A stretch of DNA of 64,000 nt from Marininema halotolerans (GCF_900116235.1 NZ_FPAA01000012.1:1-64000), one strand, 5' to 3'; counted from the first letter of the stretch, positions 52,207-61,301 are shown. The notes: generated by a model from the sequence alone, not told the origin. Numbers and translations: made by a program.

Positions 52207-52731
52207 ATGAAAGGAAGCCGTCGAGGGTTATCGGTTGAGATTGGCTTTGTTTTAGCGATGGTGCTCATATTAAAAGAATGGGTATTCCCTTATTTCATCT
52301 GGCGCTTCTTTCCAACCGGAGATATGGCAGCCAAGATGGGCGAGTGGATGGTAATCATCGTGGGTGTGATCCTGTGTGTGATCTACCTTGGACTGGGATC
52401 AACATCGCGACAAATCTATCAATTAAGCCTTACCCAGGCGTTACAAGTGTTTGCTCTTATCCATTTACCTCTATGGTTGATAGGTGGACTACCTCTTACT
52501 CTAATGAAACCTTTGACATGGATTCAGGAGGCAGGAAAGGCATGGAGTCGACTGATCGGTGATGGCTTGCGGTTATTTGATCCCTCCCTTTCCATCGATC
52601 TGATGTTTTTATCGGCTTGGGTCGCGCTCTGTTTATTCCTTTGCGGACGCAACTTACGTGTGTCAGAGGAGGCATCAGGTAGGATCGATAACCAAGTTGG
52701 TAAGCGATCCGCCATGAATAAAAGGGATTGA
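52207..52731 (+). CDS. Hypothetical integral membrane protein
   Basis: A 174-residue protein with about four hydrophobic segments (near 10-30, 43-63, 78-98 and 130-150) and a short polar tail. No family is recognised. The ATG has an AGGAGGAGGGAG ribosome binding site. It starts a new unit after a terminator and stands before the 52808 gene. Confidence 0.65.
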   Translation: MKGSRRGLSVEIGFVLAMVLILKEWVFPYFIWRFFPTGDMAAKMGEWMVIIVGVILCVIYLGLGSTSRQIYQLSLTQALQVFALIHLPLWLIGGLPLTLMKPLTWIQEAGKAWSRLIGDGLRLFDPSLSIDLMFLSAWVALCLFLCGRNLRVSEEASGRIDNQVGKRSAMNKRD

Positions 52732-52807
52732 TAAAATCCAAGATAAGGTATTTTTTAATCCTCTGGAGGAAAAATAGGAAAGACGCATCTCCAGGGGAGG
52801 GAATTTA

Positions 52808-53968
52808 ATGAATTTAGCTGATCGTTTAACCTATGCCGATATTGATCTTCTACAGCGAATGGCCAAACATTATGGTTGTGGACATGATGTTCATTCTAAA
52901 AAAGATTTGATCACCTCCCTTCTTCATCATCTCGCTGGGAAGAGTCGACTATCAGAAGAGTTTGCATGCTTGACTGACATTGAAAGACGGTTCTTACAAC
53001 AGCTTTGTTTCGATAGCCGTGAGTGGTTTAATCATGAAGAGTTGCTGAGTAAAGGACGTGTGGCATTAGGAGGGAAGGAAGGAGAGCCGAGACGGTTGGT
53101 ACTCTCTGCGTTACATAAGGGGTGGCTCTTTCCAGGCATCTCACAACGGGAAAAAGATTTACTCCAAATGCCAAGCGATTTAAGGAATCGCTTTCTTCGT
53201 TTATTTTCAGACAGGGTTATGGGACGTGAAGAACCTCCTGTTTATCGAAATGAAGAGGGACTTTTTGTCGAAGATCTTGTGCAGTTTTGTTCTTTCTTAT
53301 GTCGCCATGAAGTGCGCCTCAGTGCGGACGGGGGAATTTATCGGCAACAACAACGTCAGCTCTTTCAAACCTTTCATATTCAAGAAAGTCCGGTGGATAA
53401 AAAAGCCTGGCGTTTTGGATTTGGACGCAGTTATCATTTGTATCCTGATCGTTTTGCTCTGATGTATGATTATGCATTTTTTAAAGGGTATATTGCAGAG
53501 GATACGATTGCAAATATTGTTCATCTAACTGAATTGGGCGTACAGAAAATGACGGATTCCTTTAGAGAAGAAGGAAAGGAACTTTATCGTTTTTGGCTTC
53601 GTCTCTATAAAACCCCCCTTCCGCAACTCGCTTTAGTCGTAAAGTGGATTGAGCTGTTGTCCCGTGATACCTGGCAAAATGCAGAGGAAATCTATCAGGG
53701 TATCAACGAGTGGCTAAGCCCTTACTATTACGAAACAAAGGAGGATCTTTTTAATCGAATTCTTAAAATGATGCTCCATCTAGGGATGATTCGAATGGGA
53801 GAAGCAGACGTCGGAAGTCGGTTGATCGCAATGAACTTAACGGGTGTCCAGTGGGTTTCAGGCATTGCTGGATTTGCAGAAAAACGGTTAGCGAAAAGAT
53901 GGTCAGAGCCCGTAGGTGGGCGCAATTTGCCTTTGCAAGAAGGGAATCGGGTGTCCGACATGGAATAA
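52808..53968 (+). CDS. Hypothetical protein with N-terminal SAP/Rho-N-like segment
   Basis: A 386-residue soluble protein that I cannot assign. Residues 5-45 ('YADIDLLQRMAKHYGC' and 'SKKDLITSLLHHL') look like a SAP or Rho N-terminal helix-extended-helix module. The remainder is helical, with possible winged-helix units. It takes the place that ypiA (a TPR protein) has in B. subtilis, next to ypiB, but it is not obviously a TPR protein. The ATG has AGGGGAGG upstream. Confidence 0.65.
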   Translation: MNLADRLTYADIDLLQRMAKHYGCGHDVHSKKDLITSLLHHLAGKSRLSEEFACLTDIERRFLQQLCFDSREWFNHEELLSKGRVALGGKEGEPRRLVLSALHKGWLFPGISQREKDLLQMPSDLRNRFLRLFSDRVMGREEPPVYRNEEGLFVEDLVQFCSFLCRHEVRLSADGGIYRQQQRQLFQTFHIQESPVDKKAWRFGFGRSYHLYPDRFALMYDYAFFKGYIAEDTIANIVHLTELGVQKMTDSFREEGKELYRFWLRLYKTPLPQLALVVKWIELLSRDTWQNAEEIYQGINEWLSPYYYETKEDLFNRILKMMLHLGMIRMGEADVGSRLIAMNLTGVQWVSGIAGFAEKRLAKRWSEPVGGRNLPLQEGNRVSDME

Positions 53969-54074
53969 AAATATAAGCCTCTATCAAGATTATCCGAAAA
54001 TCTGAGAGGCTTCCTGCGTATATTAAGAACAAAGTTCACAATATTCTCATCGATCCAGATGGGGGGGATAGGTT

Positions 54075-54626
54075 ATGATGGGTGATTGCGTGACAGTCTC
54101 AGAAAAAAAAGAATTTATTCAGTGGTTTTTAAACCGCTTCGAACTGCAAAAACGCGAGGCGGCGTGGCTACTCAACTATCTCTGCTCAGATGTGGAACTT
54201 CTCGAGCGCACCCATTTTGTCGAAAGCCTTCGGCAACTTCCTAAGACCCTGCTGATTTCTACGCGGTGTATTCAAATGACGCCTTTTAAATTTACGAAAA
54301 ACAAACGGGTGAGTTCTGATGTTGAGACAGCCTTCTACGATATCCGTTCATGCCCGAAGGAAGATCTTTTTATCAGTCTCTATTTTAATGATCGATCAAG
54401 TTGTCCAGAATATGCTGCTGTTTTAGAAGGAAACCCCATGGAAAAGCAGGATCTCGTCCAAGACACCTTGTACAGTTTATATGCTGAGTTGGTATTGGAT
54501 CAATCGATACGAGATTTTAAGGAAAAAAATCTTTACCGTAGGATTGATGAAGCATTGGCCTCGGGTGATCGAAAGCAATTTTTACAATTAACCGAACAAT
54601 GGATCAGAATCGTGGAAAATGAGTGA
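54075..54626 (+). CDS. ypiB: YpiB family protein (UPF0302)
   Basis: A 183-residue protein matching the UPF0302/YpiB family: 'EKKEFIQWFLNRFELQKREAAW' region at the N-terminus, 'HFVESLRQLPKTLLISTRC' near 54 and 'SDVETAFYDIRSCP' near 83. The family is conserved in Bacillales, with no established enzymatic role. Its place between aroA and qcrA matches B. subtilis. Start ATG 54075 or 54078. A terminator follows. Confidence 0.88.
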   Translation: MMGDCVTVSEKKEFIQWFLNRFELQKREAAWLLNYLCSDVELLERTHFVESLRQLPKTLLISTRCIQMTPFKFTKNKRVSSDVETAFYDIRSCPKEDLFISLYFNDRSSCPEYAAVLEGNPMEKQDLVQDTLYSLYAELVLDQSIRDFKEKNLYRRIDEALASGDRKQFLQLTEQWIRIVENE

Positions 54627-54639
54627 GAGTTCCGATATA

Positions 54640-54667
54640 ATGCCCGGTAGAGGCCGGGCATTTTTAT
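54640..54667 (+). terminator. Intrinsic terminator after ypiB
   Basis: An 8-bp GC-rich stem (54640-54647 with 54654-54661) followed by TTTTT. Confidence 0.88.
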
Positions 54668-54701
54668 ATGGGATGACCATTGATGAAATGAGGAATTTTT
54701 C

Positions 54702-55166
54702 ATGCGGTTGACTAAGTTGGCACAGGATGAGTGGTTGCGTTCAGCTCCCTTTGTGGATACACTCCTCATCCCAGTTTATCGAATTGGAATGACCGATAAA
54801 AACCCCGATCTCGATGAGGCAAAGTTTACTGAAAAGATTGCACGAGGCGTTGAGCAAGAGTTAACGGGCCGACTTTTGTTGATGCCCGCTGTTCCCTATG
54901 GAGCCGAAAAAAATGTTTTTCTTCACTATGTTAACGATGTGATTCGGCAGTTTTCGTCTTCCGGTTTTCACTATTGTTTCGTAATCGGAAGAGACTCGAT
55001 TTTTTCTAATGGGTTGGCGTTAAACCATGGGGGATGCGGTTGGATTCCCATCCATTCAGGGGCCTCGTCCGAGAGTGACGATGGCGTAACGAAGGTTGTT
55101 GAAGGAATTATAGGCATGTGGGATTCGGTTCAGGGGAATGATGGAAGGGAGTTTGGGAAAAAGTAA
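54702..55166 (+). CDS. ypiF: YpiF family protein (DUF2487)
   Basis: A 154-residue soluble protein of the YpiF/DUF2487 type: 'APFVDTLLIPVYRI' near 16 and 'LLLMPAVPYG' near 58 are typical. It lies directly upstream of qcrA, as in B. subtilis, and is of unknown function. A role in expression or assembly of the bc complex has been considered from context only. Confidence 0.85.
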   Translation: MRLTKLAQDEWLRSAPFVDTLLIPVYRIGMTDKNPDLDEAKFTEKIARGVEQELTGRLLLMPAVPYGAEKNVFLHYVNDVIRQFSSSGFHYCFVIGRDSIFSNGLALNHGGCGWIPIHSGASSESDDGVTKVVEGIIGMWDSVQGNDGREFGKK

Positions 55167-55203
55167 CTCTTGCATCCTAAGTTGATTCCTGGAGTGCCTG
55201 TTC

Positions 55204-55233
55204 TTGACAGGGATTGAGACGGTTGGCTATCAT
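55204..55233 (+). promoter_or_regulatory. Promoter of the qcrABC operon
   Basis: TTGACA (55204-55209), 18 bases, TATCAT (55228-55233), 74 bases before qcrA. A good sigma-A match. Confidence 0.65.
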
Positions 55234-55306
55234 GGTTATGTCCTAGCATTACATACGGATTCCGGTCCGGTTAAGGGTAACCGCATAGAGGGAGGTCGGA
55301 CGAGTC

Positions 55307-55819
55307 TTGAGCGAGCACAAACAGACGAAGTCGGGGATGTCGCGCCGTAAGTTTTTGACTTATACCATCGCGAGTACCGCCGGTTTCCTCGGTTCTGGTA
55401 TGTTGTTTCCAATGGTACGTTTTGCAATTGATCCGCTTCTACAAAAAGGAACGGATACAAAATTTGTCGATGTTGGTTCTGTAAGCGATTTCGGAAACAA
55501 ACCTAAGATTGTGGAATTTCGCATTCAGCGAAATGATGGGTGGTACAAGGAAAAAGGCGGGGAGAAAGCGACTGCCTGGGTAATGAAAAATGGTAGTGAG
55601 ATTCTTGCGTTATCTCCCATCTGTAAGCACCTGGGGTGCACAGTGAAATGGGAGGGTGGAGGTAACACGGACGTGTTCTACTGTCCTTGCCACGGTGGAA
55701 TGTACACGAAAGACGGTGTCAATGTTCCAGGCACACCACCTCCTAAACCCCTCGATGTATACGCAACAAAAATTGAGGGTGGAAGATTATTTCTGGGTGC
55801 AGTCAAAGAACGAGGGTAA
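55307..55819 (+). CDS. qcrA: Menaquinol:cytochrome c reductase, Rieske iron-sulfur subunit
   Basis: QcrA carries the 2Fe-2S centre that takes electrons from menaquinol. The 170 residues have a twin-arginine-like N-terminus 'MSRRKFLTYTIASTAGF' and the cluster ligands in 'CKHLGCTVKW' near 105 and 'FYCPCHGGMY' near 124. The start is TTG 55307 behind GAGGGAGG. The three qcr genes follow one another within about 30 bases. Confidence 0.96.
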   Translation: MSEHKQTKSGMSRRKFLTYTIASTAGFLGSGMLFPMVRFAIDPLLQKGTDTKFVDVGSVSDFGNKPKIVEFRIQRNDGWYKEKGGEKATAWVMKNGSEILALSPICKHLGCTVKWEGGGNTDVFYCPCHGGMYTKDGVNVPGTPPPKPLDVYATKIEGGRLFLGAVKERG

Positions 55820-55834
55820 GGGGGGAGAAGAACC

Positions 55835-56506
55835 ATGTTAAAAAATACTTATGAATGGTTGGATAAACGGCTCGATATTACACCGATGTGGCGTGATATC
55901 GCTGACCACGAAGTACCCGAACATGTGAACCCTGCCCATCATTTTTCAGCGTTCATCTATTGTTTTGGTGGGCTTACTTTCTTTATTGTTGTGATTCAAA
56001 TTTTATCAGGCATGTTTCTCGCTCTTTACTATGTCCCAGATATTCAAAACGCCTGGAAAAGTGTTGACTACTTACAAAATGAAATCGCTTTCGGTCAGAT
56101 TGTACGGGGGATGCATCACTGGGGAGCGAGTGTATCAATCGTGATGTTATTCCTTCATACGTTAAGGGTCTTTTTCACAGGATCGTACAAACATCCACGG
56201 GAATTTAACTGGGTGATCGGGATGTCGATCTTTTTTGTCATGTTGGGTCTTGGATTTACAGGCTACTTACTCCCTTGGGATAATAAAGCCTACTTTGCAA
56301 CAAAAGTTGGGATTCAAATTGCCGCAAGTGTCCCTGTGATTGGAAGTGCCATCGCGACCTTCCTGCAAGGGGGAGAAATTGTTGGTGCGCAGACACTTGC
56401 TCGATTCTTTGCTCTGCATGTCTTCTTCCTCCCAGCTATTTTGCTTCTTCTCTTGGGAGTTCATTTTGTTTTAATTCGTCGACAGGGTATTTCAGGTCCG
56501 CTATAA
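55835..56506 (+). CDS. qcrB: Menaquinol:cytochrome c reductase, cytochrome b subunit
   Basis: QcrB is the four-helix cytochrome b6-type membrane protein. The 223 residues include the haem ligands in 'GMHHWGASVSIVMLFLHTLR' (near 90-109) and 'ARFFALHVFFLPA' near 188, and 'GYLLPWDNKAY' near 145. A short b subunit plus a separate subunit IV/c fusion is the Bacillus arrangement. It makes up the proton-translocating quinol site with QcrC. Confidence 0.97.
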   Translation: MLKNTYEWLDKRLDITPMWRDIADHEVPEHVNPAHHFSAFIYCFGGLTFFIVVIQILSGMFLALYYVPDIQNAWKSVDYLQNEIAFGQIVRGMHHWGASVSIVMLFLHTLRVFFTGSYKHPREFNWVIGMSIFFVMLGLGFTGYLLPWDNKAYFATKVGIQIAASVPVIGSAIATFLQGGEIVGAQTLARFFALHVFFLPAILLLLLGVHFVLIRRQGISGPL

Positions 56507-56531
56507 GTCTGACAGGTGAGGGGTGAAAACC

Positions 56532-57335
56532 ATGGCACATCATCATGATAACGACAAAGAAATCCATTATGTTGGGGACTCACGGGTGGTACAGAAGACG
56601 GAACGATTGGTTCCCAAGGATTATTCCGAATTTCCGGGTAAGACCGAGGCCTTCTTTCCGAACTTCCTTCTAAAGGAATGGATGGTTGCGGTTGTTGTAC
56701 TCGTTGGATTTATGGCACTGGTAATGGCTGAAGAGCCACCATTGGGTGCTCAAGCGGATCCGACGAATACCGGCTTTCTACCCGTTCCTGACTGGTACTT
56801 CTTGTTTCTCTATGAACTTCTAAAATTCAAATGGGCTTCCGGTCCCTATGTAGTGGTTGGTACCGTGATTGTCCCTATGCTAGCCTTTGGCTCTTTGTTC
56901 CTCGTTCCATGGCTCGATACAGGAAAAGAGCGTCGTCCGATGAAACGTCCAGTTACCATTGGAATTATGTTTCTCGCCTTAATTGGTTCGGTGGTACTTA
57001 CGTGGGTAGCATGGGATGAGCATGAGAAGCAACTCGCTTCCCTGCCAAAAGGGGAAGCAGAAGCGAAGATTGTTGACCAGAAGGATCCGGCTTTTGACAT
57101 CTACAAAAACAATGCGTGTGTAAACTGTCATGGTCAAAAGCTAGAAGGTCTTCAAGGTCCCCCTTTACGTGGTGTGGGAGATGCATATACGCCTGACGAA
57201 ATTATCTCCATCATGAATGAAGGGAAAGGCAAGATGCCTGCAGGGATGTTCCAAGGAACTGCGCTAGAGAAGGAGCAACTAGCGGATTGGTTAGCCAAGC
57301 AGAAAACAGGCAGGAAGATGTCAGAAGAACAGTAA
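56532..57335 (+). CDS. qcrC: Menaquinol:cytochrome c reductase, cytochrome c subunit
   Basis: A 267-residue fusion of subunit IV (three membrane helices; 'PVPDWYFLFLYELLKFKWA' near 80) with a C-terminal cytochrome c domain that has a single haem-binding 'CVNCHGQ' near 196 and a methionine ligand in 'GKMPAGMF' near 235. The ATG at 56532 follows GGTGAGGGG. It completes the bc complex, which feeds cytochrome c oxidase. A terminator follows. Confidence 0.96.
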   Translation: MAHHHDNDKEIHYVGDSRVVQKTERLVPKDYSEFPGKTEAFFPNFLLKEWMVAVVVLVGFMALVMAEEPPLGAQADPTNTGFLPVPDWYFLFLYELLKFKWASGPYVVVGTVIVPMLAFGSLFLVPWLDTGKERRPMKRPVTIGIMFLALIGSVVLTWVAWDEHEKQLASLPKGEAEAKIVDQKDPAFDIYKNNACVNCHGQKLEGLQGPPLRGVGDAYTPDEIISIMNEGKGKMPAGMFQGTALEKEQLADWLAKQKTGRKMSEEQ

Positions 57336-57348
57336 TTGAAGTAATTCC

Positions 57349-57370
57349 CCCGGCTTCGGCCGGGTTTTTC
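57349..57370 (+). terminator. Intrinsic terminator of qcrABC
   Basis: A 6-bp GC stem with a TTCG loop (57349-57354 with 57359-57364) and TTTTT. Confidence 0.85.
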
Positions 57371-57638
57371 TTTATGTCAGTCGGCTGTGATAAATGTTTT
57401 TTCGAGAAAGGCGTTCATAAGTGTGATCAAGTGATCGTTCCGAATGGAAAGTGCTATGTAAATAAGAAATGAAGGGGTCGGGAGCGATCGGTAACGTTTC
57501 CTGATTCCTTCATTTTTCTTATGGGAATTTTGTCATGAGGTTCCGCAATTCTAGATCGATTGCGTCCTTTTATTCATGGAGCGGACAGGCTACGCATAGA
57601 AATGATAGTAAAGTGGTGGGTGGATGGAGGTACGTTCC

Positions 57639-58469
57639 ATGAATAAATCGTTAATAAAATGTTGGCTGATGATCCTATGTATTTTGGTCGGTTGGGGATG
57701 GGAACCTGTGATTGCTTTGGCATTGGATAATCAATCACCATCCCTTTGGACAAAACAAAGTCTTCACATACGAGACTGGGTACAAGAGGGAACCCCCTCC
57801 AGTTACTTAAAGGCAAGAAGTCAAATGAAGGAGTTGGCAATCGGCTTTTCACAAGCAGATTTATCAACCTTGGATGTATCGGTGCAGGGGATTCGAGCGC
57901 TTTCTAATTGTTTGGTGACGATGGAAGAGGAGTTAAATCGAGTCATGCCTCAACAAGGGGACGCGAATCGGGCGGCGATTCAGCTTACTCTTGCCTTTGA
58001 TGCGGTGTCTCATTCTAATCAGCCGATGTGGGTACAGTATGAAGCTGTTTTTAAGAAGGATATCGCCAAGGTAAAAGGTGCCCTTAAAAACAATAAAAGA
58101 GAAGCTGTAGCAGCCTCCCTGAAAGAATTAATCGCCCATGTTGAATTAGTGATGCCAGCTTTGGAGGTATCTCGTCAACCAGGAACCGTACAAAAGGTGA
58201 AATCGGTTCTGCAGTTTTTTCGAAGTGAGATGAAAAAGAAAGGAGCATGGAATACCCACCGGCTGTCAGAGCCCCTTAAGCAGTGGGAGAACATGCTCAC
58301 TCCTCTCATTCATGGTCCAGAGGAAGAAGTCGTTGCGGTGGGTTTAACCAATTTTCCCCCTGTCATACCCGCTGCAATACTTATGGGAACCGTTATTGCT
58401 TTGGTACTCGGTTATGTGGGATGGCGGAATTATCGTGGGAGTTATCAACGGGTGAGGGGTCGAATCTAG
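57639..58469 (+). CDS. ypjB: YpjB-like sporulation protein
   Basis: A 276-residue protein with an N-terminal signal segment (about 10-30), a helical extracytoplasmic body and one C-terminal membrane helix ('PAAILMGTVIALVLGYVGW'). Position between qcrC and the YitT/MazG-like/dapB genes and this topology match YpjB, a sporulation-associated protein of Bacillales. The ATG 57639 is chosen because GGAGGT lies 7 bases upstream; an in-frame start at 57624 lacks one. The exact role is not known. Confidence 0.82.
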   Translation: MNKSLIKCWLMILCILVGWGWEPVIALALDNQSPSLWTKQSLHIRDWVQEGTPSSYLKARSQMKELAIGFSQADLSTLDVSVQGIRALSNCLVTMEEELNRVMPQQGDANRAAIQLTLAFDAVSHSNQPMWVQYEAVFKKDIAKVKGALKNNKREAVAASLKELIAHVELVMPALEVSRQPGTVQKVKSVLQFFRSEMKKKGAWNTHRLSEPLKQWENMLTPLIHGPEEEVVAVGLTNFPPVIPAAILMGTVIALVLGYVGWRNYRGSYQRVRGRI

Positions 58470-58486
58470 TGGAGTTAGAATTCGAT

Positions 58487-59350
58487 TCAGGGTCGATCAA
58501 AGGTAAATCCTTCGCCTAATACATCCCGTACATCATGAACAACAACAAAGGCATCTGGGTCGATGTTATGAACCAACTGTTTCATCCGTGAAAGTTCGGG
58601 CAGGCTGATAACAATGTACAGCACCTCTTTATCGGTCCCTGTATAACCGCCTCGGCCCTTTAATAGGGTTACGCCACGTTCCATTTCGGTTGTGATCTTA
58701 TCGGAGATGGATACCGCTGAATTTGAAATGATAGTGACCGCTTTACGGCTATCTAAACCTTCAACTACAAAGTCGACAACGCGTGCACCGATAAATACAG
58801 CGACAACGGTATACATCGCTTTTTCGCGCCCGATGAAGAAATAAGAGGCTCCGATTACTGCCAAATCAAATAAAAACATGGTCCGGCCGATACTCCAACC
58901 CAGATACTTATTCCCTAAGCGAGCAATGATGTCCACCCCTCCTGTGGTGCCACCTACTCGGAAGATGATACCAAGCCCCCCTCCTACAAGAACCCCTGTA
59001 TAGAGTGCAGCAAGTAAGGGGTCGTTCGGAATGGGCTCGCCCCAATTTTGCGTAAGGGAGAGACAAATGGAGACCATGGTTGTACCATAAATGGTTAAGA
59101 GAAAGGTACGTTTGCCAAACACTTTATATCCGACTAAAAAAAGTGGAATATTTAAGGCGAGAATGACTGGCCCTGGAGGTAGTTGAAACAGGTAATAAAG
59201 AATGAGAGCGATACCTGTGAAACCGCCTTCAGCCAGTTTATTGGCGATTGCAAAATAGTTAACACCCAGCGAGAAAATGAATGAGCCGATGAGAATGGCA
59301 AGAAGATCCCAGATCCACTTTCGCAAAGGCTGTTTTGGCATGACGTTCAT
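58487..59350 (-). CDS. YitT family membrane protein (YpjC-like)
   Basis: A 287-residue protein with five to six membrane helices (DUF161) including 'AEGGFTGIALILYYLF' near 36 and 'GGTTGGVDIIARL' near 130, and a cytoplasmic DUF2179 domain from about 200 ('YTGTDKEVLYIVISLPEL'). B. subtilis has ypjC at this place. Here the gene points opposite to its neighbours and converges with ypjB. The start at 59350 has AAGGAGG. Function of the family is unknown. Confidence 0.88.
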   Translation of the reverse strand: MNVMPKQPLRKWIWDLLAILIGSFIFSLGVNYFAIANKLAEGGFTGIALILYYLFQLPPGPVILALNIPLFLVGYKVFGKRTFLLTIYGTTMVSICLSLTQNWGEPIPNDPLLAALYTGVLVGGGLGIIFRVGGTTGGVDIIARLGNKYLGWSIGRTMFLFDLAVIGASYFFIGREKAMYTVVAVFIGARVVDFVVEGLDSRKAVTIISNSAVSISDKITTEMERGVTLLKGRGGYTGTDKEVLYIVISLPELSRMKQLVHNIDPDAFVVVHDVRDVLGEGFTFDRP

Positions 59351-59534
59351 GAATCTTCGCCTCCTTAATGGTTAGTTTGGTCGATCGTCGTCTAATCAAT
59401 GAATAGATCCATTTAGAAACAGCCGACTAATATTATACCGACGAGGGATCGGATGGGCAATCCACTCCACCATAAAAAGCGGGTCCTTGGACCTGTTTTT
59501 TTATAGAGAGAAGAAAGGTTACAATCAGTAAGGT

Positions 59535-59563
59535 TTGTTTTCTATGAGCGGATCGGTTACGAT
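59535..59563 (+). promoter_or_regulatory. Candidate promoter of the MazG-like gene and dapB
   Basis: TTGTTT (59535-59540), a 17-base spacer and TACGAT (59558-59563), 24 bases before the gene start. Confidence 0.45.
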
Positions 59564-59586
59564 GATAAAAAATAGGAGGATGGATT

Positions 59587-59916
59587 GTGGAAAAACGGAC
59601 GTTACAAGCAATGCAAAAGGAAGTTGATCAATACATATCGCAATTTAAAGAAGGATATTTCCATCCCTTATCCATGCTCGCACGCATGACAGAAGAGGTA
59701 GGGGAGCTTGCGCGAGAAGTCAATCATCAATTTGGTGAGAAGCCGAAAAAAGCAGAGGAAGAAGAGAATAGCATCGAGATGGAGCTGGGTGATATTCTCT
59801 TTATCACGCTATGTTTTGCGAATTCGCTCGATATTGATCTTGATGAAGCGTATCAAAAGGTAATGGATAAATACAATACACGGGACAAGGATCGTTGGAC
59901 GAGCAAGGAATCGTAA
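59587..59916 (+). CDS. MazG-like nucleotide pyrophosphohydrolase
   Basis: A 109-residue all-alpha NTP pyrophosphohydrolase of the MazG type. The metal-binding ExxE...ExxD pattern is visible in 'RMTEEVGELAREV' near 36 and 'EMELGDILFITL' near 63. It probably hydrolyses aberrant or non-canonical nucleotides. The position, GTG start with AGGAGG and length match YpjD of B. subtilis, which lies directly before dapB. Confidence 0.9.
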   Translation: MEKRTLQAMQKEVDQYISQFKEGYFHPLSMLARMTEEVGELAREVNHQFGEKPKKAEEEENSIEMELGDILFITLCFANSLDIDLDEAYQKVMDKYNTRDKDRWTSKES

Positions 59917-59941
59917 CACGGTCACCGTTACAAAGGAGGGA

Positions 59942-59966
59942 GCAGTGAAGCGTTTCGCTTCACTGC
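59942..59966 (+). promoter_or_regulatory. Perfect hairpin over the dapB start codon
   Basis: Arms 59942-59952 and 59956-59966 pair over 11 bp around TTT, and the GTG start (59945) lies in the first arm. It would hide the start codon in the mRNA. Confidence 0.75.
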
Positions 59967-60775
59967 ATCGATGGATGGCACCGATCAAAGTCGCTGTTGC
60001 TGGAGCAACAGGTAAAATGGGACAAGAAGTGATCAAACTAATCCAACGGGAAGAAAGCTTGATCCTCGTTGGCGCTACAGCACGAACACAAGCAGGAACC
60101 GATGTGGGTGAAGCCATTGGGATGGGTCGTCTCGATGTAATTTTGACAGAATCACTCACGGATGTCCTTGCACAGGGGCCAGATGTGCTGGTTGATTTTA
60201 CGACCCCTTCCCTAGTAAAAAGCAACACGGAACAGGCGATTGCTTATGGTGTTCGTCCGGTGGTGGGTACGACAGGGCTTACAGAAGAGGAAATCCGCGC
60301 ATTGGATCAACAATGTCAGGAGGCAGGGATCGGAGGGATCATTGCGCCTAATTTTGCGATTGGTGCTGTCTTAATGATGGTTTTCGCAGGAAAAGCAGCA
60401 CGCTACATGCCTCATCTAGAAATCATTGAGTTGCATCACGATCGTAAATTGGATGCCCCTTCAGGAACCGCTTTAAAGACGGCGGAGTTAATTTCAAAGG
60501 AACGAGAAGAGCAAAAACAGGGCCACCCCGAAGAAAAGGAAACCCTTGAAGGGGCTCGCGGTGGTTATAAAGATGGCTATCGAATTCATAGTGTCCGGCT
60601 TCCTGGGCTCGTGGCTCACCAAGAAGTACTCTTCTCAGATGCTGGACAACTGTTGACCATCCGCCATGACTCACTAAACCGGGAATCCTTTATGCCGGGT
60701 GTAAAGCTGGCTGTGGAGGATGTGATGAACCGTAAGGGGCTTATTTATGGCCTGGAGAATATCCTTGACCTATAA
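59945..60775 (+). CDS. dapB: 4-hydroxy-tetrahydrodipicolinate reductase
   Basis: DapB reduces the dipicolinate precursor in lysine and diaminopimelate synthesis (cell wall, and spore dipicolinate precursor). The 276-residue protein has 'VAVAGATGKMGQE' at 17-29, 'GTTGLTEEE' near 108, the catalytic 'IELHHDRKLDAPSGTALKTA' near 160 and 'GYRIHSVRLPG' near 213. The GTG 59945 has AAGGAGG in front. An ATG at 59975 would give a more usual N-terminus but has a poor ribosome binding site; a hairpin covers the first start. Confidence 0.94.
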   Translation: MKRFASLHRWMAPIKVAVAGATGKMGQEVIKLIQREESLILVGATARTQAGTDVGEAIGMGRLDVILTESLTDVLAQGPDVLVDFTTPSLVKSNTEQAIAYGVRPVVGTTGLTEEEIRALDQQCQEAGIGGIIAPNFAIGAVLMMVFAGKAARYMPHLEIIELHHDRKLDAPSGTALKTAELISKEREEQKQGHPEEKETLEGARGGYKDGYRIHSVRLPGLVAHQEVLFSDAGQLLTIRHDSLNRESFMPGVKLAVEDVMNRKGLIYGLENILDL

Positions 60776-60800
60776 AAAGAAGTAGGAAGGTGAAGCGATC

Positions 60801-61301
60801 ATGCCTAAAAGCGTGAAATTACGAGGGATTAGTTGGGTATTATTTTCCGTTCTTATTGGATCGGTGGCAGTAGGGTGCCAAAATGATCAGTCGATGAATG
60901 AAAAACAACAAACGGCTCACCAGGGCGATATCCAGGAGGCGACGGCGAGTAAAAAACACCTGCCCTCTTTTTTAAAGGATACGGATCCCCATGTAAGAAC
61001 GGTTTACAGGATAGCAGCTGAGCATGCAAACACCCTTGAGAAAATGCCTTGCTATTGTGGGTGTGGGGAAAGTGTGGGGCATAAGAATAATCTAGATTGT
61101 TTTGTCCAACAGCAGGAAAAAAACGGTGAAATTATTTGGGACTCCCATGGGATGAAATGTTCGACTTGTCTAATGATCGCGAAAAAATCAGTAGAGTTAA
61201 AGAATCAAGGAAAAAGCGATTTGGAAATTCGAAAGATGATAGATCAAGAGTACGAAGGATCTTATGGAAATCCCACGCCAACGCCGATGCCGCAATCGTA
61301 A
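60801..61301 (+). CDS. PCYCGC-motif lipoprotein
   Basis: A 166-residue lipoprotein with signal peptide ending in 'VAVGC' near 26 and a Cys-rich domain with 'MPCYCGCGE' near 81, then 'NLDCFV' and 'KCSTCLMI' near 118. It belongs to the PCYCGC family of Bacillales envelope proteins; the cysteines suggest metal binding, but no function is proven. It lies 25 bases after dapB, with a strong terminator after it. Confidence 0.85.
   Translation: MPKSVKLRGISWVLFSVLIGSVAVGCQNDQSMNEKQQTAHQGDIQEATASKKHLPSFLKDTDPHVRTVYRIAAEHANTLEKMPCYCGCGESVGHKNNLDCFVQQQEKNGEIIWDSHGMKCSTCLMIAKKSVELKNQGKSDLEIRKMIDQEYEGSYGNPTPTPMPQS

Noticed and set aside
57374-57472. A 32-residue Cys-containing ORF after qcrC
   Set aside because: It starts right behind the T tract of the qcrC terminator and has no ribosome binding site. 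The cysteines are suggestive but the evidence is too thin.
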